Below are positions 5,566 through 12,124 of a DNA stretch of 14,492 nt, piece after piece. The translations under genes were made by a program, and so were the position numbers. Numbering within the stretch: position 1 is the stretch's first letter; every line of letters begins with the position of its first letter. The DNA comes from Spirochaetales bacterium (GTDB lineage: Bacteria; Spirochaetota; Spirochaetia; Treponematales; UBA12059), in NCBI GenBank assembly GCA_004525355.1, contig SPCK01000015.1, positions 1-14,492 on the forward strand, given 5' to 3'. The notes under the pieces were generated by a model. That model saw only the letters and a program-made list of their open reading frames with translations, was not told the DNA's origin and ran no database searches.

Positions 5566-8500
5566 TCAATCCAGCCATAGGTCGGCAACGACCGGAGTAT
5601 CGCGTATCCGGTTCAGCACGTCTTCCTTGGGAGCGCATGAAATCTGCGCGTGGGCCCGGACAGGTACCCTGACATCTCCCGATTGCACGTGCAGGACGAC
5701 CCCGCATTGACCACTTGACGCGAACAACACGTCGCGCAGCCCTTCCAGGTCCTCTTTCCGTTGTACCGCGTTCAGCGCAATGTGTACGTCCCGATAACTT
5801 TTTTCCTTGAGATCCAGCGGCTCGGCGAATTCTTCCACCTTGAAGCTGGGGGTTTCCCGGTCTGTATCGACCTTGCCCCGCAGGAACACAATGGAATCCA
5901 GTTCGAAACGTCCGGGGTTACGGTCGAGGGTATCACTGAAAACCACGATATCCATGGAACCCTCGTAACCTTCCACCTTGCCGAAAGCCATCTTCCGGCC
6001 GCGCTTGGTCAGGATCTCGCGATACTCGATCAATTGCCCTATCAGGGTATAGACCCTGTCCGGACTGGATCGTTCGGGGTGTGCGAAATCGACATCACAG
6101 GAACGGCGATACAGATCCTCGTACTCGTCCAATGGATGGCCGGAGAAGTAGAAGCCCAGCAATTGTTTTTCTACGCGCAGGAGTTCGGTCCGCGGCCATT
6201 CTTCCGCGGGGTCAAAACGGAACGGGGGGAATTCCTCCTCGCTGGTTCCTTCAAAAAGGCTGACTTGGCCATATGCCCCCGCTTCCTGTTTATTCTGCGC
6301 GTAGTCGTACGCCCTCTCGAGGTTGATGCCCAACTGGGCTCGTTTGTAACCCAGCGAATCGAAACAGCCTGCCTGGATCAGTGTTTCCAGCATGCGCTTG
6401 TTGATGCTCCGGGTACCTACGCGCTCGAGGAAATCGATGAAATCAGCGAACGGACCGTTCTTCCCGCGCTCGGCAATGATGTCGGCGACCACGCCCTCTC
6501 CCACTCCCTTGACGCCGATCAGGCCGTACACGATCTGCCCATCGGACACGGTGAACCTGCTCTCTGAGCGATTTACGTCCGGCGGCAGGATTTCGATACC
6601 CATCGACCGTGCTTCCGCGATGTACTGGGTCAGCTTCTTGGTGTCGTTGATCTCGTTGGTCAGGTTGGCGGCCATGTACTCGGCGGGGTAATTGGCCTTG
6701 AGCCAGGCAGTCTGGTAAGCCAGAACGGAATATGCCGCGGCATGGCTTTTATTGAAGCCGTAGCCGGCGAAGGGCACGAGGATTTCGAATATCTCCTTGG
6801 CCGTCTGCTCCGAGTAGCCGCGCGCGACGGCCCCTGCAACGAAGGGCGCTTCCTCCTTGGCCAGAACCTCGGGCTTTTTCTTGCTCATGGCACGGCGCAG
6901 CAGGTCGGCGCGACCAAGGCTGTATCCTGCGATCTCCTGCGCCACTTGCATCACCTGCTCCTGGTACACGATGACGCCGTAGGTTTCCTCGAGATATTTT
7001 TTCAGTGACGGGGCTGGATAGGTGATCGGGCGCCTGCCCCACTTGCAATCGACAAACTGCGGAATATTGTCCATGGGTCCGGGTCGATACAACGCGTTCA
7101 AGGCAATCAGATCTTCGATCCGGCTGGGTTTGACCTGCTTGAGTATGCCCTGCATGCCATCAGATTCGAATTGGAACACGCTGGTACTCTTGCCTTCGCC
7201 AAGCATGGCAAACGTCTTCTTGTCGTCCTCGGGAAACGTATCCGGATCCACCTCGATGCCACGCTTGCGAATGAGGTTCACGGCGTTATTGACCAGGGTG
7301 AGCGTCTTCAGGCCAAGAAAATCCATCTTGACCAGACCGCATTCCTCCAACTGGTCCATCGTGTACTGCGTAGCGACGATGCCGGTCTTGGCATCCTTGT
7401 ACAGGGGCACATAGTCCGAGAGTTTCGTTTTCCCGATGACGATGCCCGCGGCGTGCAGGCTCGAGTGTCGATTCTTGTTCTCCAGCTTGCGCGCCACTTC
7501 GAACAGCTCGGCATAGCGGGGATTCTCCGCCAGCTCGGCCAGCTTGGGTTCCTGATCGAAGGCCAGTTTGAGGGTCATCTTTGGATCCTCTGGTACGAGC
7601 TTGCTGATCATGTTCGATTCATCGATCGATATGTCCAGCGCGCGCGCAACATCCTTGATGACAGCTCTGGCCTTGAGCGTCCCGAAGGTGATGATCTGCC
7701 CCACGCGGTCGTCGCCGTATTTTTGCGTGACGTAATCGATGACCTCTCCCCGCCGCTCGTAGCAGAAGTCGACGTCGAAGTCGGGCATGGAAACGCGCTC
7801 GGGATTCAGGAAGCGTTCAAACAGGAGATTGTAACGCAGGGGATCGATGTCCGTAATGCGCAGGGAATAGGCGACGATGGATCCTGCGCCCGAACCGCGG
7901 CCCGGTCCGACCGGTATGTCGCGATCCTTGGCCCAGTTGATGAAATCCGCCACGATCAGGAAGTAGCCCACGAAATCCATGAGGATAATGGTTGCAAGCT
8001 CGTAATCCAGCCGTTCCAGGATGTCTGTAGACGGCGATGAATAGCGCTTCTCAAGGCCCCGGTTAGTGCTGAAAATGAAATACCGGGTGACCGGATCCCG
8101 GAGGCGTACGGCAAGGGTAGCCCGTACATCCGGAGCGAGTTCCGCCGTGGGTACCTTGCCGTAGCGCGGATTCGGCTTGCAGACGTCCTCGTCATCCATC
8201 GCCGCGACGAAAGCGCTCACCCTGTCCACCTCCGGGGCTGCGGCCACATCGTTATCGGTGCAGTAGCTCTGCGGGATGTCGTAATCCGGAAGCATGGGAC
8301 CCGGCAGGGAGATGGTCAGGTCGATCATCTCGTTTACCAGCAGGGTATTGGAAATCGCTTCGGGGACCTCGCGGAACAGCCTTGCCATCTCCTCGGGGGT
8401 TTTCATGTAGAATTCCGGCGACGGGAAACGCATCCGCGAGACATCTCCGACCTTGCGATTGGTGCCTACGCACAGCATGGTGTCATGCGCGGCGGCATCG

Positions 8501-9138
8501 CTTTTTTCCAGGTAATGGATGTCGTTGGTGGCTATGAGGCGAATCCCCAGCCGCGAGGCCAGTGGAATCAGTTCGCGGTTGACGCGCGCCTCCTCGTCCA
8601 TGCCGTGATCCTGCATTTCGAGGAAATAATTCTCCGGTCCGAACAGTTCGCGATAGCGCCCCGCGACGCGCTCGGCATCCACCATCCTGCCAAGAAGGAT
8701 AAACTGTGGCACTTCGCCGGCGATGCAGGCAGTCGAGCAGATGAGTCCTTCGTGGTGACGTTCCAGGAGTTCCCAGTCGATGCGCGGCTTGTAATAGAAG
8801 CCCTCGGTAAAGGAGAGCGAGGACAACATCACCAGGTTGCGGTACCCGGTTTCGTTTTTTGCGAGAAGGATCAGGTGGTAGTACTTGTTGCCACCCTCCG
8901 TACCAGTTTTTTCCTTGCGGCTCGCCCCCGCTACGTAGAATTCACTCCCGATGATGGGCTTGATGTCGGCTTTCCTGCATTCCTTGTAGAATTTCAGGGC
9001 TCCGAAGAGATTCCCGTGGTCGGTTATGGCCATTCCCGGCATGCCCAGGACCTTGGCGCGCGCCACGAGACTCGCGATGCTCGCGGCCCCGTCGAGAAGG
9101 GAATAATCCGTGTGATTGTGGAGGTGGACGAACGACAT
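5566..9138 (-). CDS. dnaE: DNA polymerase III alpha subunit (replicative polymerase)
   Basis: A 1190-residue C-family replicative polymerase (E. coli DnaE is 1160). The N-terminal PHP domain (about 1-280) shows LHNHTDYSLLDG, ITDHGN, GSEF, YHLILL, TACIAGE and NDIHY, all metal-ligand positions intact. The polymerase core has GPGRGSGAGS (411-420), PDFDVDF with D455 and D457, and KMDFLGL with D606, the catalytic aspartates. YRPGPMD (685-690) and FNKSHAAAYS (about 795-804) follow. A helix-hairpin-helix GLIGVKGVGEG (872-882), a likely sliding-clamp motif QVSLF (958-962) and an OB-fold domain beginning YTLIGQLIEYREI (1030-1042) complete the order. About 50 extra residues sit between PDYDIPQ and GLEKRY (near 290-350) compared with E. 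coli. No Shine-Dalgarno precedes ATG 9138, but an in-frame stop lies shortly upstream and the N-terminus matches the family, so the start is secure. Monocistronic as seen. Confidence 0.98.
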   Translation of the reverse strand: MSFVHLHNHTDYSLLDGAASIASLVARAKVLGMPGMAITDHGNLFGALKFYKECRKADIKPIIGSEFYVAGASRKEKTGTEGGNKYYHLILLAKNETGYRNLVMLSSLSFTEGFYYKPRIDWELLERHHEGLICSTACIAGEVPQFILLGRMVDAERVAGRYRELFGPENYFLEMQDHGMDEEARVNRELIPLASRLGIRLIATNDIHYLEKSDAAAHDTMLCVGTNRKVGDVSRMRFPSPEFYMKTPEEMARLFREVPEAISNTLLVNEMIDLTISLPGPMLPDYDIPQSYCTDNDVAAAPEVDRVSAFVAAMDDEDVCKPNPRYGKVPTAELAPDVRATLAVRLRDPVTRYFIFSTNRGLEKRYSSPSTDILERLDYELATIILMDFVGYFLIVADFINWAKDRDIPVGPGRGSGAGSIVAYSLRITDIDPLRYNLLFERFLNPERVSMPDFDVDFCYERRGEVIDYVTQKYGDDRVGQIITFGTLKARAVIKDVARALDISIDESNMISKLVPEDPKMTLKLAFDQEPKLAELAENPRYAELFEVARKLENKNRHSSLHAAGIVIGKTKLSDYVPLYKDAKTGIVATQYTMDQLEECGLVKMDFLGLKTLTLVNNAVNLIRKRGIEVDPDTFPEDDKKTFAMLGEGKSTSVFQFESDGMQGILKQVKPSRIEDLIALNALYRPGPMDNIPQFVDCKWGRRPITYPAPSLKKYLEETYGVIVYQEQVMQVAQEIAGYSLGRADLLRRAMSKKKPEVLAKEEAPFVAGAVARGYSEQTAKEIFEILVPFAGYGFNKSHAAAYSVLAYQTAWLKANYPAEYMAANLTNEINDTKKLTQYIAEARSMGIEILPPDVNRSESRFTVSDGQIVYGLIGVKGVGEGVVADIIAERGKNGPFADFIDFLERVGTRSINKRMLETLIQAGCFDSLGYKRAQLGINLERAYDYAQNKQEAGAYGQVSLFEGTSEEEFPPFRFDPAEEWPRTELLRVEKQLLGFYFSGHPLDEYEDLYRRSCDVDFAHPERSSPDRVYTLIGQLIEYREILTKRGRKMAFGKVEGYEGSMDIVVFSDTLDRNPGRFELDSIVFLRGKVDTDRETPSFKVEEFAEPLDLKEKSYRDVHIALNAVQRKEDLEGLRDVLFASSGQCGVVLHVQSGDVRVPVRAHAQISCAPKEDVLNRIRDTPVVADLWLD

Positions 9139-9147
9139 ACTAACGGA

Positions 9148-9177
9148 ACTATACCCTCAAGGCGACCGGGTCGTAAA
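9148..9177 (-). promoter_or_regulatory. Candidate dnaE promoter placing transcription start next to the start codon
   Basis: Read on the minus strand, TTTACG (9177-9172) is followed after 18 bp by TATAGT (9153-9148), which matches five of six -10 bases. The -10 ends 9 nt before the dnaE ATG, so initiation would fall within about 0-4 nt of it. This would explain the missing Shine-Dalgarno. Confidence 0.4.
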
Positions 9178-9194
9178 GCGGGACAGCCGCCTAT

Positions 9195-9227
9195 GGCTTG
9201 ATCCTTTTTAAAACACGATTTCAAGCC
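9195..9227. repeat. Inverted repeat in the dnaE-lpdA divergent spacer
   Basis: GGCTTGA (9195-9201) and TCAAGCC (9221-9227) are perfect inverse complements 19 nt apart around an AT-rich centre (CTTTTTAAAAC). It lies just upstream of the candidate dnaE promoter and could be a regulator site. The rest of the 244-bp spacer holds the two promoter candidates and no further gene that I can support. Confidence 0.4.
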
Positions 9228-9289
9228 GCCTTGCGTTCAGCCGGGTATGATCGTTCAGATGAATTTACGGCCGATATCCTGCGGCACAG

Positions 9290-9344
9290 TTGACTCGAGC
9301 GCCGGCCTGTCGCCACTATGTCCTTGCGGGTTGTATGCGATAGT
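9290..9344 (+). promoter_or_regulatory. Candidate lpdA promoter region
   Basis: TTGACT (9290-9295) with CACTAT (9314-9319) at 18-bp spacing is one candidate; a second is an extended -10, TG-C-GATAGT (9336-9344), without a good -35. Both lie in the spacer before the strong Shine-Dalgarno AAGGAGG (9371-9377) of lpdA. The choice between them is open. Confidence 0.3.
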
Positions 9345-9382
9345 TTGGCGCATCCGTCGCTCGCTGCAAAAAGGAGGAACTC

Positions 9383-10732
9383 ATGTACGATATCGCCATT
9401 CTCGGAGGCGGTCCGGGGGGATATGTGGCGGCCGAACGGGCCGGCTCCCTGGGGCTTTCCGTCGCGCTGGTCGAGATGGATGCCCTTGGCGGGACTTGCC
9501 TCAACCGCGGCTGCATTCCTACCAAGAGCCTCCTGGCCGGAGCCAAGCGCTATCGTCATGCCCTGGAATCGGCCCCCATGGGCATAAAGGTCGCCGGCGT
9601 GGAATACGACCTTGCGGCGGCCATGCAATGGAAAAACCAGACAGTAACCCGGCTTGTGGCGAATATCGACTTCCTGATGAAAAAGCACGTTGTCGAGGTA
9701 ATCAAGGGGACAGGCGAGTTGACCTCGCCTGGTTCCATTCTGATCCGAGAAACAGGCGCAGTTATCGAGGCGCGGCATATCATCATCGCGACCGGGTCCA
9801 GTCCTGCCAAGCCTCCCATACCGGGAACTCAGGATAACCCCGCCGTAGTCACCAGCGACGAGATACTGAACATCGCCTCCATGCCGCGCGACCTTGTCAT
9901 CATAGGCGGCGGCGTCATCGGCATCGAGTTCGCTACGTATTTCTCGGCGCTGGGAATCCCGGTAACGGTCATCGAGATGCTGCCGGAAATCCTGCCCTTC
10001 ATGGACGCGGAAGCGACCGGGGTCTTCAAACGGTCCTTCAAAGGCGTGACGACGGTTACCGGGGCAACCGTTACGCATATCGAAGGCAGCCAGGTTTTCT
10101 ACGGGAAGAACGGTGCTGAAACCATGGCATCGGGCGAGCTGATCCTGATGGCTACGGGCCGCAAGCCGAACGTCAGGGGAATCGGCCTGGAATCCGCCGG
10201 CGTGTCGTTTTCCCCGCAAGGTATCGCGGTCGACGACACCTGCCGCACAAACGTTCCGGGCGTCTGGGCGATAGGCGACGTGACCGGCCGCTCCCTTCTG
10301 GCCCACTCTGCCAGCACGATGGGGCGGGCCGTGGCGGATACAATAGCCGGGAAGGAATCTGAAATTCCGTGGAAGGCGTTGCCCTGGGTGGTCTATGGCG
10401 AACCGGAAGCCGCCGGTGTCGGGTTGACCGAAGCGGAAGCACGGGCCTCGGGTATCGAATACTCCAAGTCATCGCTCCCCGCACGGGCAAACGGTCGTTT
10501 CCTGGCGGAGAACGGCCTTGCGGCTCACGGAATGTGCAAGATTCTCGCGGCCAAAGCCGACGGACGGATTATTGGCGCCACTATCGTTTCCCCGTACGCA
10601 GGAGAAATGATCTGGGGGATGCAGTACGCTATAATGAACGGAGCAACCATCCATGATCTGCAGAACGCAGTATTTCCCCATCCGACCGTGAGCGAGCTTC
10701 TGCACGACGCCGTCGAGGGTATTGGATCCTGA
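9383..10732 (+). CDS. lpdA: Dihydrolipoamide dehydrogenase (E3), FAD/NAD disulfide oxidoreductase
   Basis: A 449-residue cytoplasmic flavoenzyme that reoxidises dihydrolipoyl groups with NAD+, as the E3 component of 2-oxo-acid dehydrogenase or glycine-cleavage complexes. FAD site GGGPGG at 8-13; redox-active disulfide GGTCLNRGCIPTK with C39 and C44, the lipoamide dehydrogenase spacing; NAD site GGGVIGIEF at 175-183; second FAD motif AIGDVTG near 296; and the C-terminal dimer-interface pair FPHPTVSE with H433 and E438 that completes the partner active site. It lacks an N-terminal lipoyl domain and is a little shorter than the usual 460-475. AAGGAGG sits 5 nt before ATG. It stands alone: no E1, E2 or gcv gene is in the window, so its complex is unknown. 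The C-x4-C motif and His-Glu pair favour Lpd over mercuric or glutathione reductase. Confidence 0.93.
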   Translation: MYDIAILGGGPGGYVAAERAGSLGLSVALVEMDALGGTCLNRGCIPTKSLLAGAKRYRHALESAPMGIKVAGVEYDLAAAMQWKNQTVTRLVANIDFLMKKHVVEVIKGTGELTSPGSILIRETGAVIEARHIIIATGSSPAKPPIPGTQDNPAVVTSDEILNIASMPRDLVIIGGGVIGIEFATYFSALGIPVTVIEMLPEILPFMDAEATGVFKRSFKGVTTVTGATVTHIEGSQVFYGKNGAETMASGELILMATGRKPNVRGIGLESAGVSFSPQGIAVDDTCRTNVPGVWAIGDVTGRSLLAHSASTMGRAVADTIAGKESEIPWKALPWVVYGEPEAAGVGLTEAEARASGIEYSKSSLPARANGRFLAENGLAAHGMCKILAAKADGRIIGATIVSPYAGEMIWGMQYAIMNGATIHDLQNAVFPHPTVSELLHDAVEGIGS

Positions 10733-10750
10733 AAGAAACGGAATTGTACG

Positions 10751-10777
10751 CCCAGGATGGCGGGAAGCCGTCCTGGG
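10751..10777. terminator. Hairpin between convergent lpdA and ybaK, probable terminator
   Basis: CCCAGGA (10751-10757) and GGC (10759-10761) pair with GCC (10767-10769) and TCCTGGG (10771-10777), an 11-position stem with one T-G wobble and a 5-nt loop. It begins 18 nt after the lpdA stop in the 93-bp convergent gap. No strong T-run follows on either strand; the minus side is somewhat T-rich (TTTCTTTC). It may serve both genes, possibly with Rho. Confidence 0.45.
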
Positions 10778-10825
10778 AGCCAACACTGGGATGCCAGAAC
10801 GGTAACCGACTATTCCTGCATCCTC

Positions 10826-11296
10826 CTATCGCTTGACGAGATCCGCGTATGCCGCCTCGGCGGCGAGCGCCAAGTCCGACGGAGTGAGCAGCATCTGCAA
10901 TCCGCGCGTTCCCGCGCTGACGGACACGCGATCCCACAGCTGCGCTGTCTCGTCCAGGAATACCGGCAACTTCCTCCTGGCACCGATTGGGGAGCAACCG
11001 CCCCGTACGTACCCGGTCAATGGTTCAAGTTCCCGCATCGGCAACATCGCGACTGACTTGTCGCCGCTTGCCCGGGCGGTCTTCTTGAGGTCCAACTCAG
11101 CCGAGCCCGGTATGACGCACATGAAAGGGCCGGTTCGATCCCCGACCACGACCAGCGTCTTGAATACCATATCCTGATCTATTCCCAGCTTGGAAGCGAC
11201 CGCTACGGCCGACAGATCATGTTCGTCCACGGCGTATTCCCTGGTCTCTACTTCCATGCCGAGGGTCTTGAGTTTCCTGAGCGCGTTCGTAGTCAT
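10826..11296 (-). CDS. ybaK: YbaK/EbsC-family aminoacyl-tRNA deacylase
   Basis: A 156-residue cytoplasmic protein of the YbaK/EbsC family, which hydrolyses mischarged tRNAs; E. coli YbaK (159 residues) clears Cys-tRNA(Pro) in trans with prolyl-tRNA synthetase. Conserved parts seen: VFKTLVV with K46 at the same place as the essential lysine of E. coli YbaK, a VIPGSAELDLKK segment, GYVRGGCSPIG at 95-105 and VSAGTRGLQ at 126-134. The strong Shine-Dalgarno (AGGAGGAGG, complement of 11304-11312) is 7 nt before ATG, and the ATG overlaps the upstream oxidoreductase stop as ATGA, so it is translated as last gene of the operon. Exact tRNA specificity within the family is not decided by sequence reading alone. 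Confidence 0.93.
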   Translation of the reverse strand: MTTNALRKLKTLGMEVETREYAVDEHDLSAVAVASKLGIDQDMVFKTLVVVGDRTGPFMCVIPGSAELDLKKTARASGDKSVAMLPMRELEPLTGYVRGGCSPIGARRKLPVFLDETAQLWDRVSVSAGTRGLQMLLTPSDLALAAEAAYADLVKR

Positions 11297-12096
11297 ACGA
11301 CATCCTCCTCCTGCAGGAACGACGGCTGATAGCGAATTCGCCGTCTCGGTATACCCAGTTCCCCGAGTGCACGCCTCACGGACGCGGTCAAGGCCCCGGC
11401 AGCACCGATCCAGAACGTACTTCGGGAATCAGCCAGTTCCGGGCCGACGAGCTCAGTGAGGGTAGCCCTGTCCAGGGTTCCGCGCCGGCCATTCCAAAGG
11501 GGATCATGAGAAAGGATGGGTATGGTGCTGATCGACGGATTGGCTTGGGTCAAGGCAATCAGGTCATCAAGGCACGCCAGTTCCTGACGGGTCCGTGCCG
11601 CCCAGAGGATCAGCACGCGGCGGTGTTCTCCTCGTGCGGCCAAGGTCAGTGCCATGGACAAGAATGGCGCCACGCCAAGACCTTCCGCGAGGAACACAAG
11701 AGGGCCACTTTCGCAACCCGCTGGCATCCGATCTTCAAGCGTGAATCTGCCGCAGGGGCCGATGATATCTGCCGCCCAGGGGTTTCGGGCATCGGAGCCG
11801 GGAAAGATTTCGGCGGCATCGACGAGGCCCAGACTCCAGTCGTCGCTCGCCCCGACCATGAATGATACCGCGTCGCCCGATTCAGGAGACGAGACCATCG
11901 TCAGGGAGCGGTACCTTCGGGACAGCCCTGGGGCTCCGACCCGAACGAAGGCGAACTGCCCCGCCCGGTATGGGAATGTACAGGCGCCATACCCGGGCAA
12001 CGACTGTAATCGCAGCCTCACGATAAGCGGCGCAAGTGTGTCCATGTTCGAAACCAGAAAGCGACGAGGCGGCCTGAACAGTGCACTGAGCCTCAC
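11293..12096 (-). CDS. FAD/NAD(P)-binding oxidoreductase of the ferredoxin-NADP reductase type
   Basis: About 267 residues, a two-domain flavin reductase of the ferredoxin reductase superfamily. The FAD barrel (about 10-120) shows YRAGQFAFVRV, RSLTMVSSP (63-71; equivalent to the RxYS flavin motif, with Leu for Tyr and Thr for Ser) and GPCGRF (113-118). The nucleotide domain shows FLAEGLGVAPFLSMAL (135-150), LILWAARTRQEL and a C-terminal WIGAAGALTASVRRALGELG, where the usual Cys of the CGPxxM motif is replaced. No cysteine cluster for an iron-sulfur centre is seen, so it is not a complete PyrK or dioxygenase reductase. The frame is open from 12186, but that would overlap the GH57 gene; GTG 12096 has GGAGG 7 nt upstream and leaves a 28-nt gap, and keeps the whole FAD domain. 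Electron acceptor unknown. Confidence 0.85.
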   Translation of the reverse strand: MRLSALFRPPRRFLVSNMDTLAPLIVRLRLQSLPGYGACTFPYRAGQFAFVRVGAPGLSRRYRSLTMVSSPESGDAVSFMVGASDDWSLGLVDAAEIFPGSDARNPWAADIIGPCGRFTLEDRMPAGCESGPLVFLAEGLGVAPFLSMALTLAARGEHRRVLILWAARTRQELACLDDLIALTQANPSISTIPILSHDPLWNGRRGTLDRATLTELVGPELADSRSTFWIGAAGALTASVRRALGELGIPRRRIRYQPSFLQEEDVV

Positions 12097-12103
12097 CGCT
12101 TTG

Positions 12104-12108
12104 CCTCC
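12104..12108 (-). promoter_or_regulatory. Ribosome binding site deciding the oxidoreductase start (GTG 12096)
   Basis: GGAGG on the minus strand lies 7 nt before GTG 12096. Later ATG 12045 would cut the first strand of the flavin domain and has no such site; earlier starts run inside the GH57 gene. Confidence 0.65.
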
Positions 12109-12124
12109 GGAAATGCTGTGTACT

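Noticed and set aside
5761..9201. Several plus-strand open frames of 240-290 codons (for example 5761-6567, 7171-8040, 8485-9201)
   Set aside because: All are antisense to dnaE, whose sequence is conserved throughout; no Shine-Dalgarno or domain supports them.
9221..10306. 361-codon minus-strand open frame
   Set aside because: Antisense to lpdA, with no recognisable domain; the lpdA reading has all family motifs. Long antisense frames are a by-product of codon bias in GC-rich genes.
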